From: Bacillus bingmayongensis
GTDB lineage: Bacteria; Bacillota; Bacilli; Bacillales; Bacillaceae_G
NCBI RefSeq assembly: GCF_000299035.1
Contig: NZ_JH921522.1
Span: forward strand, 1-64,000
Direction of reading: 5' to 3'
Length of the DNA stretch: 64,000 nucleotides
Shown here: piece by piece, positions 26,345 through 36,359 of the stretch
How positions within the stretch are numbered: the stretch's first letter is position 1
Layout: the number at the start of each line of letters is the position of its first letter
Translations under genes and position numbers: made by a program
Notes under the pieces: model-generated
Told to the model about the DNA's origin: nothing
The model's database searches: none
The model's input: the letters and a program-made list of their open reading frames with translations, nothing else

Positions 26345-27159
26345 CGATACAAATTGATTATTCGGATTTATTGTTATTCCCGGCAAGCATAGAAGAAAAA
26401 ATCCCAATGTTTATGGAGCAGGAAGCAGACTATATAGAATTATTGCTAGATGGCAGTGAGTGGTATGATTTAGCCTCCATATATCAAGAAAAAGTAGTTT
26501 CACTAAAAAATTTAAATGTAACCTATGCTATTCATCCACCAGCGTGGGGTGTGAATTTAGCCATTGAAAATAAGGAATTGCGTAATGCGGCGCTGAAACA
26601 ACATATAACAGCTCTTCATTTTGCATATAATATAGATGCTCATTATTTCGTTGTTCATCCTGGTTTTTATGTTTCACCTTTGTTTCACTTACATACTGCG
26701 CAAGAATTAGCTACCGAGGCTGTCTATACTCTATATAAAGAAGCAAAAGAATTAGGGATTAAATTAGTAATTGAAAACGTTGGATATAATGGAACATCTT
26801 TATTTACAGAACAAGAATACATTTCATTTGTAGATCAATTTGATCCAAATATAATTGGATATGTTCTCGATACAGGGCATGCCTATCTCAACAACTGGAA
26901 TATCCCAAATGTTATTGAGCAAACTTCCTCTCGCCTATGGACAATGCATTTAAATGATAACCACGGAGTAGAAGATGAACATTTACCAATTGGTAACGGC
27001 TCTATTAACTGGGAACTAATTTTTTCAGCCTTGCACAAACAGCCACAGCTCCCCTCTTACTTTTTACTAGAATATGGATTCGACGTAAATATAAAAAAAC
27101 TACGAGAACATAATCAATTATTACTGAACAAGATCATTCAGGCACACACCTCTCTCTAA
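26314..27159 (+). CDS. Sugar phosphate isomerase/epimerase-like TIM-barrel protein
   Basis: 281 residues from the first ATG, with AP-endonuclease-2/xylose isomerase-like motifs: AIHPPAWGVN, FVVHPGFY, LVIENVGYNG, GYVLDTGHAY and WTMHLNDNHG, i.e. the metal-binding His/Glu/Asp set. The ATG at 26314 has no ribosome site; AAGGAG at 26332 instead points to an ATA codon at 26347, which would give ...IQIDYSDL as N-terminus. Overlaps the glpP-like gene, same operon. Substrate unknown. Confidence 0.82.
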   Translation: MESENYGRSITIQIDYSDLLLFPASIEEKIPMFMEQEADYIELLLDGSEWYDLASIYQEKVVSLKNLNVTYAIHPPAWGVNLAIENKELRNAALKQHITALHFAYNIDAHYFVVHPGFYVSPLFHLHTAQELATEAVYTLYKEAKELGIKLVIENVGYNGTSLFTEQEYISFVDQFDPNIIGYVLDTGHAYLNNWNIPNVIEQTSSRLWTMHLNDNHGVEDEHLPIGNGSINWELIFSALHKQPQLPSYFLLEYGFDVNIKKLREHNQLLLNKIIQAHTSL

Positions 27160-27162
27160 AAT

Positions 27163-27185
27163 AGACTGTACGCAGTCTTTTTTTA
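27163..27185 (+). terminator. Terminator of the GlpP-like operon
   Basis: AGACTG-TACG-CAGTCT stem followed by TTTTTTT. Confidence 0.8.
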
Positions 27186-27201
27186 TTCCTTTCATAACTA
27201 T

Positions 27202-27358
27202 ATAAAGCGAAACGTTAATCAGTGGGGGTTTTCTCCATCCCCACTGATTATTAGCCCTCACCAGTCGGGCTTTTACAGACAGTTCATCCCCCACCTAACT
27301 TCTTTTATTCCGCTGAATTTTGAGGTAGGAGTGTTACTGTCCATTAATGCGAGATAAA
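27202..27358. repeat. Full-length bcr1-like repeat
   Basis: 157 bp bounded by ATAAA direct repeats, co-linear with the copy at 23392. Differences include CAGACAGTTCATC for CGGGCAGCCCGTC, where both sides of the hairpin vary. Confidence 0.8.
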
Positions 27359-27364
27359 TCCATT

Positions 27365-27546
27365 TTGATTTTTCAACATATAATTCGCTTCTACGAAGAA
27401 CAAAAGGTGACCTGCACTCGTTTTCTATCTTTGTTTTAACTTGGCTGGAGCAGGAAAAGGATCTGGCTGCTTCTATACATGGACGGATGCTCTCTCTCCC
27501 ACCTAAAAAGAAAGGTTCTATGTCAGTTTTTCAATTTGTACTTATA
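27365..27546. repeat. Second intergenic repeat family, copy 1
   Basis: About 180 bp closely matching 53046-53226. Shared blocks: AAAAGGTGACCTGCACTCG, TTTGTTTTAACTTGGC, CGGATGCTCTC, TCCCACCTAAAAAGAAAGG and ATGTCAGTTTTTCAATT. It starts directly after a bcr1-like repeat and contains the false N-terminal extension of the downstream gene. Confidence 0.75.
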
Positions 27547-27577
27547 TATGTATAATAAAAGCAAAGAGGTGGTCAGT

Positions 27578-28450
27578 TTGAAATTAATCGCACTAGATAT
27601 GGATGGTACACTACTATCATCTAATCTTGAAATCTCCAAGGAAAATTTACAAGCTATTCAGAGTGCTAAAGCAGCCGGTCATGTGGTAATGATTTGTTCT
27701 GGTCGTGCGAAAGAAGACGCTTTAAAACTATTGGAAGAGTATCAATTATCACTTCCAGTTGGAGCAAGCAATGGGGCAATTGTTTATGTTGATGGAAAAG
27801 TAATTAACGCACGTTGTTTACAAAATGATAAAGTATACAAGCTTGCGAAATTACTAGAAGCTGAAGGATTTCCATATAAGCTGTACACAAATAAAGGCGT
27901 TTATTCTCCTTACAATTGGAATGAAAAAGTAATGCATACATTCGAAGAAAATAAGCATGTGCTTGATGTTACAATTGAAGAATTGGAAAGAATTACAGAG
28001 AAGCAAAAAAAATCTAACTTAATTACTGATTTCCAAAAAATTGAAGATGTCGTAAATAATCCAGAGTTAGAAATCTCGAAATTCTTTATTTTAACGTTTG
28101 ATGCAGATCATCGTTCACAGCTACTGCATTCTTTACAAGAAGATAAAGAAATTATGGTCACAGCATCAGCTCCGACAAATTTAGAAATTATGGACAAGCA
28201 TGGCCATAAAGGAAATGGATTACAAGAAATGGCATCATATTTCAACATTCCAATTCAAGATACAATTGCAATTGGTGATAACTTTAATGATGTACCGATG
28301 CTTGAAGTAGCCGGTCTATCTGTTGCGATGGGAAATGCTGAAGAAGATGTAAAGAAATTATGTGATGTTGTTACATTAACAAATGATGAACACGGTGTTG
28401 CACATGCAATTGAACAATATGTACTAAAACAACCATCATCAAGTAAATAA
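27578..28450 (+). CDS. Cof-type HAD-IIB family phosphatase
   Basis: 290 residues. Motif I LIALDMDGTLLSS, motif II CSGR and motif IV IGDNFNDVPMLE are intact, with the C2B cap between. Family members such as YidA/YwpJ dephosphorylate sugar phosphates or FMN-like compounds. The TTG start at 27578 follows AAAGAGGTGG; the longer frame from 27479 runs through repeat DNA and is rejected. Monocistronic. Confidence 0.88.
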   Translation: MKLIALDMDGTLLSSNLEISKENLQAIQSAKAAGHVVMICSGRAKEDALKLLEEYQLSLPVGASNGAIVYVDGKVINARCLQNDKVYKLAKLLEAEGFPYKLYTNKGVYSPYNWNEKVMHTFEENKHVLDVTIEELERITEKQKKSNLITDFQKIEDVVNNPELEISKFFILTFDADHRSQLLHSLQEDKEIMVTASAPTNLEIMDKHGHKGNGLQEMASYFNIPIQDTIAIGDNFNDVPMLEVAGLSVAMGNAEEDVKKLCDVVTLTNDEHGVAHAIEQYVLKQPSSSK

Positions 28451-28453
28451 AAT

Positions 28454-28491
28454 AAGGACTCTTCCATAATGCGGAAGAGTCCTTTTCTTTT
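28454..28491. terminator. Convergent bidirectional terminator
   Basis: AAGGACTCTTCC/GGAAGAGTCCTT stem with T-run, between the convergent HAD gene and oppF; it overlaps the oppF stop. Confidence 0.85.
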
Positions 28492-29455
28492 ATACATGAT
28501 GACAAGCAACAAGATGTCCTTCTCCAACATCACGAAATTCCGGTACAGTCTGCTTACAAATATCTGTTGCAAATGGGCAACGTGTATGAAAGCGGCAGCC
28601 TGATGGTGGATTCGCTGGACTTGGAATATCCCCTTGTAGAATAATCCTTTCTCGCTTAACAGTTGGATCAGGAATTGGTACTGCGGATAACAAAGCCTTC
28701 GTATATGGATGAAGCGGATTTGCAAATAGCTCATCACGAGGTGCTGTTTCCACGATTGTCCCTAAATACATAATACCTATTTTTGTACATAAGTGTTCGA
28801 CAACACTTAAATCATGTGAAATAAATAAATAGGATAAACCTTTTTTCTCTTGTAAATCGCTAAACAAATTAATAATTTGTGCTTGAATCGATACATCTAA
28901 TGCCGCAACGGGTTCATCAGCAACAATAAATTCTGGATTTAATACCATCGCCCTTGCAATAACAATACGCTGACGTTGTCCACCAGAAAACTCATGAGGA
29001 TAACGATCGATATGATAAGGTGCTAATCCACATAACTCTAACACTTCTAATACCTTTTCACGAACATTTTCTTTCGTTGCTAAACCGTGAGCTAACATCG
29101 GTTCACCAAGCGCTTCTCCAATTCGCATCCGTGGATTTAATGAACTAAATGGATCTTGGAATACAAGTTGCATATTAGGACGATGTTTCCGCAGTTCTTC
29201 TTTCGATAACGTGTGAACATCTTGACCTTTAAATTTCACTTCGCCCTCTGTTTTTTGAACGAGACGAAGAATTGTTTTACCAATCGTCGTCTTTCCACTT
29301 CCGGATTCACCGACTAGACCAAATACTTCACCTTTATTAATCGTAAAGCTAACTCCATCTACCGCTTTTACATGCCCAATCGTTCTACTAAATACGCCGC
29401 CTTTAATAGGAAAATACGTTTTTAAATTCTTTACTTCTAATAACGGTTCACTCAT
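28490..29455 (-). CDS. oppF: Oligopeptide ABC transporter ATP-binding protein OppF
   Basis: 321-residue ABC ATPase: Walker A GESGSGKTT, signature SGGQRQR, Walker B FIVADEPVAALD and H-loop, plus the C-terminal oligopeptide extension with CRFHTRCPFATDIC cysteines. It pairs with OppD to drive peptide uptake. Overlaps oppD by 4 bp (ATGA). Confidence 0.92.
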   Translation of the reverse strand: MSEPLLEVKNLKTYFPIKGGVFSRTIGHVKAVDGVSFTINKGEVFGLVGESGSGKTTIGKTILRLVQKTEGEVKFKGQDVHTLSKEELRKHRPNMQLVFQDPFSSLNPRMRIGEALGEPMLAHGLATKENVREKVLEVLELCGLAPYHIDRYPHEFSGGQRQRIVIARAMVLNPEFIVADEPVAALDVSIQAQIINLFSDLQEKKGLSYLFISHDLSVVEHLCTKIGIMYLGTIVETAPRDELFANPLHPYTKALLSAVPIPDPTVKRERIILQGDIPSPANPPSGCRFHTRCPFATDICKQTVPEFRDVGEGHLVACHHV

Positions 29456-30432
29456 TGCTCAGCACGCTCCTCATATAACCAGCAAGCTACTTTATGATTA
29501 TCTTCATGTACTTCAAGATCGGGTACTGCATTTTTGCATATGTCCATGCAATGTTCACAGCGACCACTAAAGTAGCAAAATTCTCCTAGGCCAACTAAGT
29601 TTGGAACTTGTCCTGGAATTGAATAAAGCTTATCTGTTCGTTTTCCCATCACCGGCTTTGATTTTAATAAACCTTTTGTATATGGATGTTTCGGATTTTG
29701 GAATAGCTCCAGTACAGGTGCTTCTTCAATGACTTTACCACCATACATCACAACAACGTAATCTGCCATTTCTGCTACTACACCTAAATCATGTGTAATT
29801 AATAAAATGGATGTTTTAAATTCCTCTTTTACTTGTCTTAGTAGATCTAATATTTGCGCCTGGATTGTAACATCCAGGGCTGTTGTAGGCTCATCGGCAA
29901 TTAATAGTTTAGGGTTACAACTTAGTGCAATCGCAATCATAATCCGTTGCAACATTCCACCACTTAGCTCATGTGGATAGGAATGTACTATTTCATCCGC
30001 ACGTGCAATACCAACTTTACGAATTAATTCAATTGCTTTCTTATACGCTTCATTTTTACTAAGAAGTTCATGTTCTCTTAACGTCTCAACAATTTGTTCC
30101 CCAACAGTAAAAACCGGGTTAAGGGATGTCATCGGCTCTTGGAAAATCATCGCAATATCGTTTCCTCTTAAACTTCGAAGCTCCTTCTCTTTCATGCCCA
30201 AAAGACTTTGACCTTCATAAAGGATATCACCACCAACAATGCCGCCAGATTCAGCAATAAGTCCCATAATAGATAAAGCCGTTACACTTTTCCCACAACC
30301 TGATTCTCCTACTACACAAACAGTTTCACCCTCTCGTACCGAAAAACTAACATGATTGACAGCCTTTACTGTACCTTCTTCCGTCTGAAAGTACGTTTGT
30401 AAATCCTTTAGCTCTACTACTGCTTTACCCAT
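29452..30432 (-). CDS. oppD: Oligopeptide ABC transporter ATP-binding protein OppD
   Basis: 326-residue ABC ATPase: Walker A GESGCGKS, signature LSGGMLQR, Walker B LLIADEPTTALD and a C-terminal cysteine cluster (CYFSGRCEHCMDIC) typical of the OppD/DppD group, which may bind an iron-sulfur cluster. Co-translated with oppF. Confidence 0.92.
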   Translation of the reverse strand: MGKAVVELKDLQTYFQTEEGTVKAVNHVSFSVREGETVCVVGESGCGKSVTALSIMGLIAESGGIVGGDILYEGQSLLGMKEKELRSLRGNDIAMIFQEPMTSLNPVFTVGEQIVETLREHELLSKNEAYKKAIELIRKVGIARADEIVHSYPHELSGGMLQRIMIAIALSCNPKLLIADEPTTALDVTIQAQILDLLRQVKEEFKTSILLITHDLGVVAEMADYVVVMYGGKVIEEAPVLELFQNPKHPYTKGLLKSKPVMGKRTDKLYSIPGQVPNLVGLGEFCYFSGRCEHCMDICKNAVPDLEVHEDNHKVACWLYEERAEQ

Positions 30433-30442
30433 GCTCCCTCAC

Positions 30443-31366
30443 CTACCGCTTCATTTTTGGATCCAATGCATCACGAAGTGCATCACCAAGTAAGTTAATT
30501 GATACAACTGTTATAAAAATCGCAAAACCAGGCGGTATCCATAACCATGGACGTTTTTGGAAATCAATTAATGAGTTTGCAGCACTAATCATATTTCCCC
30601 ATGATGGTGTTGGTGGGACAACCCCAAGCCCTAAATAACTTAATGCCGATTCGCTTAAAATAGATCCCGCCACACCTAACGTTGCCACAACAATTAATAG
30701 CGGAAAAACATTCGGAATTAAATGATGGAGAATTTTGCGAGAATCTTTTAATCCTAATACATCAGCAGCTTGCATAAACGCCTGTTCACGAAGCGTCAAA
30801 ATTTGTCCTCTAACAAGACGGGCAAGCCCTGGCCAACCTACTAGACTTAAGATAATCATGATTACGTAAAGACGATATTCAGATGGGAGTTTCCATTCAG
30901 ATAAGATAGCTCCCATAATTATCAGTAATGGTAATCCTGGGATAGACATTAACACATCCGCGATGCGCATAATAATATGATCTACAATACCACGGTAAAA
31001 ACCGGAAATAGCCCCTAATATTGCTCCAAGTATGACAGATAAAACCATCGAAGCTAAACCAATTGTTAATGAAATCCGGCCGGCTTGCATTAATCGTGTT
31101 AAAATATCTCGTCCCAATTGATCTGTGCCAAGCCAATGTGAAAAATTCGGTGGTTTATTAATTTGTGTTACTTGTACTGTTCCTTCAGCATACGGCGAAA
31201 AGAATGGCCCAATGAAACTAAATAAAAACATAAAAATTAAAACATACAAACCAAACAGTGCTAATTTATTTTTCTTTATTTTCTTATAAGCCTGACGCCA
31301 TGGTGATGCTTCATTGTCCTTTTTCTGTTCTTTCTTTTTCTTAATTATTGTTGTAACAGTTTCCAT
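30443..31366 (-). CDS. oppC: Oligopeptide ABC transporter permease OppC
   Basis: 307 residues, N-terminal membrane anchor then five to six further helices. DppC-type permease with the coupling EAA loop (AADVLGLKDSRKILHHLIPNV). It forms the channel with OppB. 12 bp after oppB. Confidence 0.92.
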   Translation of the reverse strand: METVTTIIKKKKEQKKDNEASPWRQAYKKIKKNKLALFGLYVLIFMFLFSFIGPFFSPYAEGTVQVTQINKPPNFSHWLGTDQLGRDILTRLMQAGRISLTIGLASMVLSVILGAILGAISGFYRGIVDHIIMRIADVLMSIPGLPLLIIMGAILSEWKLPSEYRLYVIMIILSLVGWPGLARLVRGQILTLREQAFMQAADVLGLKDSRKILHHLIPNVFPLLIVVATLGVAGSILSESALSYLGLGVVPPTPSWGNMISAANSLIDFQKRPWLWIPPGFAIFITVVSINLLGDALRDALDPKMKR

Positions 31367-31378
31367 CTCTTCCCCCCC

Positions 31379-32335
31379 TTACTTCAGCCGAATACGCGGA
31401 TCAACAAGCGCATATACAATATCCGCAAAAAAGTTTGCCATAATCGTTAAACATGAAAGAAACATTGTAAATGCCATTAACACTGTGTAATCACGGAAGT
31501 TCAATGCTTCCAATTGGATACTACCAATACCTGGCCAGTTAAAAATTTGTTCAATAATAATTGCTCCTGAGAACAATCCTGGTAATTCAAATGCAAGTAA
31601 TGTAATCGCTGGTAAAATCGCATTTTTTAGTGCATGTTTATAAATAACAGCTTTTTCTTTCAAACCTTTTGCACGTGCAGTACGGATATAATCTTGTCTT
31701 ACGACCTCAAGCATACCCGTTCTAAAATAACGCGTTAATGATCCTACCCCAAGAAGCGTTAAAATAAACACCGGTAAAATCATATGTCGTAATACTTCTA
31801 ATATGTATGTAATGCCAGTCGAATTACTCCCAATGTCAATCATACCGCCAATTGGCAATAAATTTAGATCAACTGCCAATACCTTAATTAGAAATAATCC
31901 GATAAAGAATGATGGAAATGACATCGCAGCAAAAACACCAATTGTGACAAATCTATCAAACCATGAATGTTGTTTTGTCGCTGAAACAACGCCAATAATA
32001 AGTGCGATTATCCAAGTGAAAAATAAAGCTGCCACTGCAACAATAAAAGTATTCCAAATGAATTTATTTAGTAATGATGTCACCGGCTCTTGATATTGCA
32101 ACGAGAAACCGAAATCACCGTGTAATGCATTGCCTAACCAATGAAAGTATCGCTCAATAATTGGCTTATTTAATCCATATAATTCTCTTAATTCTTGTGC
32201 TCGTTCTGGCGTTAACTTTGGATTAGAATCAACATAATCGCCCGGCAGGAGGGCAAATAAGAAAAAGATAATAATAGATGTACCAAACAATGTAGGAATC
32301 ATTTGCAGAAACCTACGAATGATATATGTCTTCAC
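31379..32335 (-). CDS. oppB: Oligopeptide ABC transporter permease OppB
   Basis: 318 residues, six membrane segments. EAA loop RTARAKGLKEKAVIYKHALKN. The GTG at 32335 (MKTYIIRRFLQM) follows GGGGAG by 7 nt and is preferred to the longer frame from 32350. Confidence 0.92.
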   Translation of the reverse strand: MKTYIIRRFLQMIPTLFGTSIIIFFLFALLPGDYVDSNPKLTPERAQELRELYGLNKPIIERYFHWLGNALHGDFGFSLQYQEPVTSLLNKFIWNTFIVAVAALFFTWIIALIIGVVSATKQHSWFDRFVTIGVFAAMSFPSFFIGLFLIKVLAVDLNLLPIGGMIDIGSNSTGITYILEVLRHMILPVFILTLLGVGSLTRYFRTGMLEVVRQDYIRTARAKGLKEKAVIYKHALKNAILPAITLLAFELPGLFSGAIIIEQIFNWPGIGSIQLEALNFRDYTVLMAFTMFLSCLTIMANFFADIVYALVDPRIRLK

Positions 32336-32443
32336 TTTTTGTCTCCCCAATCATATTTACTTAAAAATAGAAGAACATTTTTTCAAATCAGCATCTTATC
32401 ACTTGCTGTATGAAAAAATGTCTTCTATTATACTCACTTATCT

Positions 32444-34171
32444 TTATTCTTCAATTGATAACACTGGTAAGTTTGAGCTAATGCCATCGTATTTTTCTGG
32501 ATTAATCCCTTTTATTCGAGCATTATAACCATAAAGTAATTTACGGTAGTTTAATAAAATAACTGGTGGATCATCACTTAACTCTTTATATAATTCTTTA
32601 TAAATTTGCTTGCGCTTCTCAATGTCAACTGTTTCTATACCTTTTACAATCAATTCATCCACTTTTACATTTTTATAACCTGTATCATTTTTAGGATTAG
32701 TCGACAAGTAGTCAATGACAACTTCGCTTGGATCACTAATACCTGGCGTTGATACAGACGCTAAATCATAGTCACCTTTTCCAAGTTTTGAAAGCATTGT
32801 ATTAAAGTCCATCAACTCTGGATTAAACTCGATTCCTATCGCTTTATAATTTTCCTTAGCAATTGGAATAAAGATATCATTTGTTTTCCCTGTACTTGAT
32901 GCATAATACGTTAATTTTAATTTTTGACCATCTTTTTCACGAATTCCATCAGAACCAACTTTCCATCCTGCTTCATCCAATAATTTTTTTGCTTTTTCTA
33001 CATCATATTCGTATTTATTAATTCCTTCTTCCGTATACGCCCAAGAGACTGGAGCAATTGGTACATTTGCAACGGATCCGTAACCTTGTAAAGCTGTATC
33101 TACATATTTTTTACGATCTAATCCATAAATCAGTGCCTGACGCACTTTTTTATCTTTTAAATACGGTTTCTTATTATTCATATAGATATAGGCAATATCA
33201 CTTGATGATTCCAGATGAATATTCGCAAATCCTAAACCTTTTAATTGCTCAATATTTTCTGGATTCGCTCTAAATCCAGTATAGTCAAGTTCTCCTGTTT
33301 GGAATAACTGGAATCCTGTGTCACCTGATGTAATTTTATAAATGAAATTTTTAATTTTTGGTTTTCCTGCATAGTAGTGTTCGTTCGCAACAAAACGAAC
33401 TTCTTGTCCTGGAACATACTTATCAAACTTATAAGGACCAGCAGCAATTGGCTGACCATATAATGCTTTCAAATAATCTAAACTTGTATTTTGTTTATAA
33501 TCTTTCCCATAATATGCTTTAGATAAGACAGGTCCTCCAAGGCTTGTTAACGCTTGAGAATTTACCTTCTCTGTTGTAATTTTAATTGTTTGTGGATCAA
33601 CTACTTTAATCCCCTCAATAGAAGTTGCTTTTCCTTCTTTATAATCTTTTCCGCCCTTAATTGCATACTGGGAAATGTCTTCACTACCTTCATATGCTTT
33701 GTCATGTAACAGCGTTAATGTAAATGCCACATCATCTGCCGTTAATGGTGAACCGTCACTAAACTTTAAATCCTTACGTAAATGAAATGTATATGTTAAC
33801 TGATCAGCAGAAACATCCCATTTTTCTGCAAGCTCTGGAATTGGTTTTCCTTGCTTATCCCTTGTAACAAGAGAAGCAAAAATAACAGATGTTACGTTGC
33901 CATCCCAACCATTATCCTGAAAATATGGTAAGAACACACCACCTGGTTTAGAAATGGCAGTAATGAAAGTATCTTTCCGCTGGTTGGCTTTCTCTGGACT
34001 TTTCTTCTTATCTGTAGCTACAATTTTTTCTATCTTTAAATCTTTTAAATCCTGCTGCTTAACTGGTTCCGTCGAAGCTTTATCCTCTTGTCCCCCACAA
34101 GCGGATAACACAAGCGAACTACTCAGTAATACTGAAAATACACCAGCCCATTTTCTGGTTTTTTTCTTCAT
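32444..34171 (-). CDS. oppA: Peptide ABC transporter substrate-binding lipoprotein OppA
   Basis: 575-residue binding protein. Signal peptide with lipobox VLSAC (Cys25). SBP family 5 motifs: RKDLKFSDGSPLTADDVAFT and the repeated GIREKDGQKLKLTYYAS. Binds oligopeptides outside the membrane and passes them to OppBC. The start at MKKKTRK follows GGGTGGGG. It is a close paralogue of the next gene upstream; the two probably differ in peptide range. Confidence 0.9.
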   Translation of the reverse strand: MKKKTRKWAGVFSVLLSSSLVLSACGGQEDKASTEPVKQQDLKDLKIEKIVATDKKKSPEKANQRKDTFITAISKPGGVFLPYFQDNGWDGNVTSVIFASLVTRDKQGKPIPELAEKWDVSADQLTYTFHLRKDLKFSDGSPLTADDVAFTLTLLHDKAYEGSEDISQYAIKGGKDYKEGKATSIEGIKVVDPQTIKITTEKVNSQALTSLGGPVLSKAYYGKDYKQNTSLDYLKALYGQPIAAGPYKFDKYVPGQEVRFVANEHYYAGKPKIKNFIYKITSGDTGFQLFQTGELDYTGFRANPENIEQLKGLGFANIHLESSSDIAYIYMNNKKPYLKDKKVRQALIYGLDRKKYVDTALQGYGSVANVPIAPVSWAYTEEGINKYEYDVEKAKKLLDEAGWKVGSDGIREKDGQKLKLTYYASSTGKTNDIFIPIAKENYKAIGIEFNPELMDFNTMLSKLGKGDYDLASVSTPGISDPSEVVIDYLSTNPKNDTGYKNVKVDELIVKGIETVDIEKRKQIYKELYKELSDDPPVILLNYRKLLYGYNARIKGINPEKYDGISSNLPVLSIEE

Positions 34172-34249
34172 TGTCCCCACCCTAACTTTTTTTAATAATT
34201 ACACCTTATGAACTGCTTGCCTTATGTATGCCTCCCACAGCAACATTTT

Positions 34250-34352
34250 TAATAACCTATCGGAAAAGTCGGTTTTAAATACAAAAAAAATAGATATTTT
34301 ATGAGGGGTAACATTATTATTCCGACTTTCCCGGTAGACTTTATGGTTATTA
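34250..34352. repeat. 103-bp imperfect palindromic element between the oppA paralogues
   Basis: TAATAACC at the left pairs with GGTTATTA at the right; inside, TATCGGAAAAGTCGG (34258-34272) pairs with CCGACTTTCCCGGTA (34322-34336) with two mismatches around an A/T-rich 49-nt loop. It has no T-run typical of a terminator. It may be a small mobile or regulatory RNA element. Confidence 0.5.
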
Positions 34353-34417
34353 GCTTATATCGTTCACTATATTTTGTCAATTCTTTCTATATAAATATTT
34401 TAAGAATTTTCATGAAA

Positions 34418-36121
34418 TTATTGTTGAATCTTTAATTTAGGTAAACTTAACAATATTCCATTATAATTATCTTCCTGTAATCCTTGTATTCTCGCATTAT
34501 GAGCAGAAACTTCTTTACTATTATTTAAGAATATAACGGGCGGATCTTCGCTAAGTTCTTGATATAGCTTCTTATAAATTTCTTTTCTTTTCTCAATATC
34601 CAATGTTTGTAATGCTTGCGTTGCTAATTCATCCACTTTGGGGTTATGATATCCATCATAGTTCCGTTTACTTGTTGAAACGAACTCTTCAATTGTACCA
34701 CTTGGATCATCAATTATTGGCGTCGACACCATCGCTAGGTCATAATCCCCTTTGATTACCTTCGAAATCATCGTATTAAAGTCCATATATTCTGGATTGA
34801 AGTCTACACCAATTTTTTTATAATCTTCTTTCATAATCGGTATCAAAACATCATTCATTTTACTATCAGAAGAAGCAAAGTAACTCACTTTCAATTTCTG
34901 ACCGTCTTTTTCACGAATTCCATCTGAACCTTCTTTCCAACCAGCTTCATCAAGTAATTTCTTCGCCTTATCTAAGTTATACTCATACTTATTAATGCCC
35001 TCTTCTGTATACGCCCAAGAAACAGGAGTAATCGGTATGTTAACAAGTGAAGCATACCCTTGAAAATACGTATCAATGACCTTTTGGCGCTCTAATCCGT
35101 AAATAAATGCCTGACGAACACGCTTATCTTTAAAGTACGGTTTCTTATAATTCATTTTAATATAGCCATAGGAACTTCCCGTATACACATTGATATTCGC
35201 AAAACCTAACCCTTTTAACTGCTCGACCGTTTCTTCATTTGTTGCAAAGCCATCATAGTCGACTTCACCTGTTTGAAACTGCTGCAGCTTCGTATCACCT
35301 TTTGTAATTTTGTAGATAAAATGCTCAATCTTCGGTTTTCCTTCAAAATAATTTTCATTTGCCACAAAACGAACTTCTTGTCCTGGAATATACTTATCTA
35401 ATTTATAAGCCCCTGCTCCCATTGGTTTTCCGTATAACTCTTTTAAATACTCTAAATTTCCTTGCTTGTACTCTTTTCCGTAATAAGCCTTTGATATAAC
35501 TTCCCCACCTATAAGAGATAATGTTTGTGCATTTACTTTTTCTGTCGTAATTATAATTGTCTTAGGATCAACAACTTGGATTCCTTCAATGGTATTTACT
35601 TTCCCTTCCTTATATGCTTGCCCACCCTTAATAGCTGTCTGACTTATATCTGTTGCCCCGCTATAAGTTGGGTCATGTAATAGTGTTAATGTAAACGCCA
35701 CATCATCTGCTGTTACTGGAGATCCATCACTAAATTTCAAATCATCTTTTAAATGAAACGTATATGTCAGCTGATCAGCAGAAATATCCCATTTCTTTGC
35801 CAGAATCGGGATTGGCTTCCCTTCCTTACCTAATCCAACAAGTGGTGCAAAAATAGCTTGTGTGATATTTCCATCCCACCCATTTTCCATAAAGTGCGGA
35901 AGGAATATTCCTCCTGGACTGGGCATTCCAATTACAAAGGTATCTTTTCTTTCTTTTGCTTTTGCTGGATTTTTTGCTTTGTCACTCGCTTGGATAAATT
36001 CATCTTTTACTTTCGGTACGTTTGCTTTTTCATTTGTACTTGCTTCTTCTTGTCCACATCCCACCAGCAGCATGGATGTACTAAAGAGAGTAGCAAGTAA
36101 ACCAGTAAATACCTTTCTCAT
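34418..36121 (-). CDS. Peptide ABC transporter substrate-binding lipoprotein, second OppA paralogue
   Basis: 567 residues. The start MRKVFTGL follows AGGGTGAG; lipobox LLVGC (Cys22). Same domain plan as the neighbouring OppA, with the shared segment PVSWAYTEEGINKYEYNLDKA. First gene of the opp cluster. Tandem binding proteins with one permease set suggest broadened peptide specificity. Confidence 0.9.
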   Translation of the reverse strand: MRKVFTGLLATLFSTSMLLVGCGQEEASTNEKANVPKVKDEFIQASDKAKNPAKAKERKDTFVIGMPSPGGIFLPHFMENGWDGNITQAIFAPLVGLGKEGKPIPILAKKWDISADQLTYTFHLKDDLKFSDGSPVTADDVAFTLTLLHDPTYSGATDISQTAIKGGQAYKEGKVNTIEGIQVVDPKTIIITTEKVNAQTLSLIGGEVISKAYYGKEYKQGNLEYLKELYGKPMGAGAYKLDKYIPGQEVRFVANENYFEGKPKIEHFIYKITKGDTKLQQFQTGEVDYDGFATNEETVEQLKGLGFANINVYTGSSYGYIKMNYKKPYFKDKRVRQAFIYGLERQKVIDTYFQGYASLVNIPITPVSWAYTEEGINKYEYNLDKAKKLLDEAGWKEGSDGIREKDGQKLKVSYFASSDSKMNDVLIPIMKEDYKKIGVDFNPEYMDFNTMISKVIKGDYDLAMVSTPIIDDPSGTIEEFVSTSKRNYDGYHNPKVDELATQALQTLDIEKRKEIYKKLYQELSEDPPVIFLNNSKEVSAHNARIQGLQEDNYNGILLSLPKLKIQQ

Positions 36122-36359
36122 TTTTCTCACCCTTACTTTATATTTTCTACCTATGTAACGAAACAACAGACTCCTTTCTGTAACTATCTTTACTTTACCC
36201 ATAAAAATAGTATGAATTAATTTCAAGATTATTCCTTTTTTTAAATTGTGTCAATCATTCCTTACTATTTTTTACTATAAAGAAACGATTTAAAAATGAT
36301 TCTATTATTCAGCGAACGAGCATAGACTACTAACAAACTATCAAAAAGGGGGCGAAAAT

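Noticed and set aside
27479-27577. 33-residue N-terminal extension of the Cof-type phosphatase
   Set aside because: It runs through repeat DNA; the HAD motif I and AAAGAGGTGG place the start at 27578.
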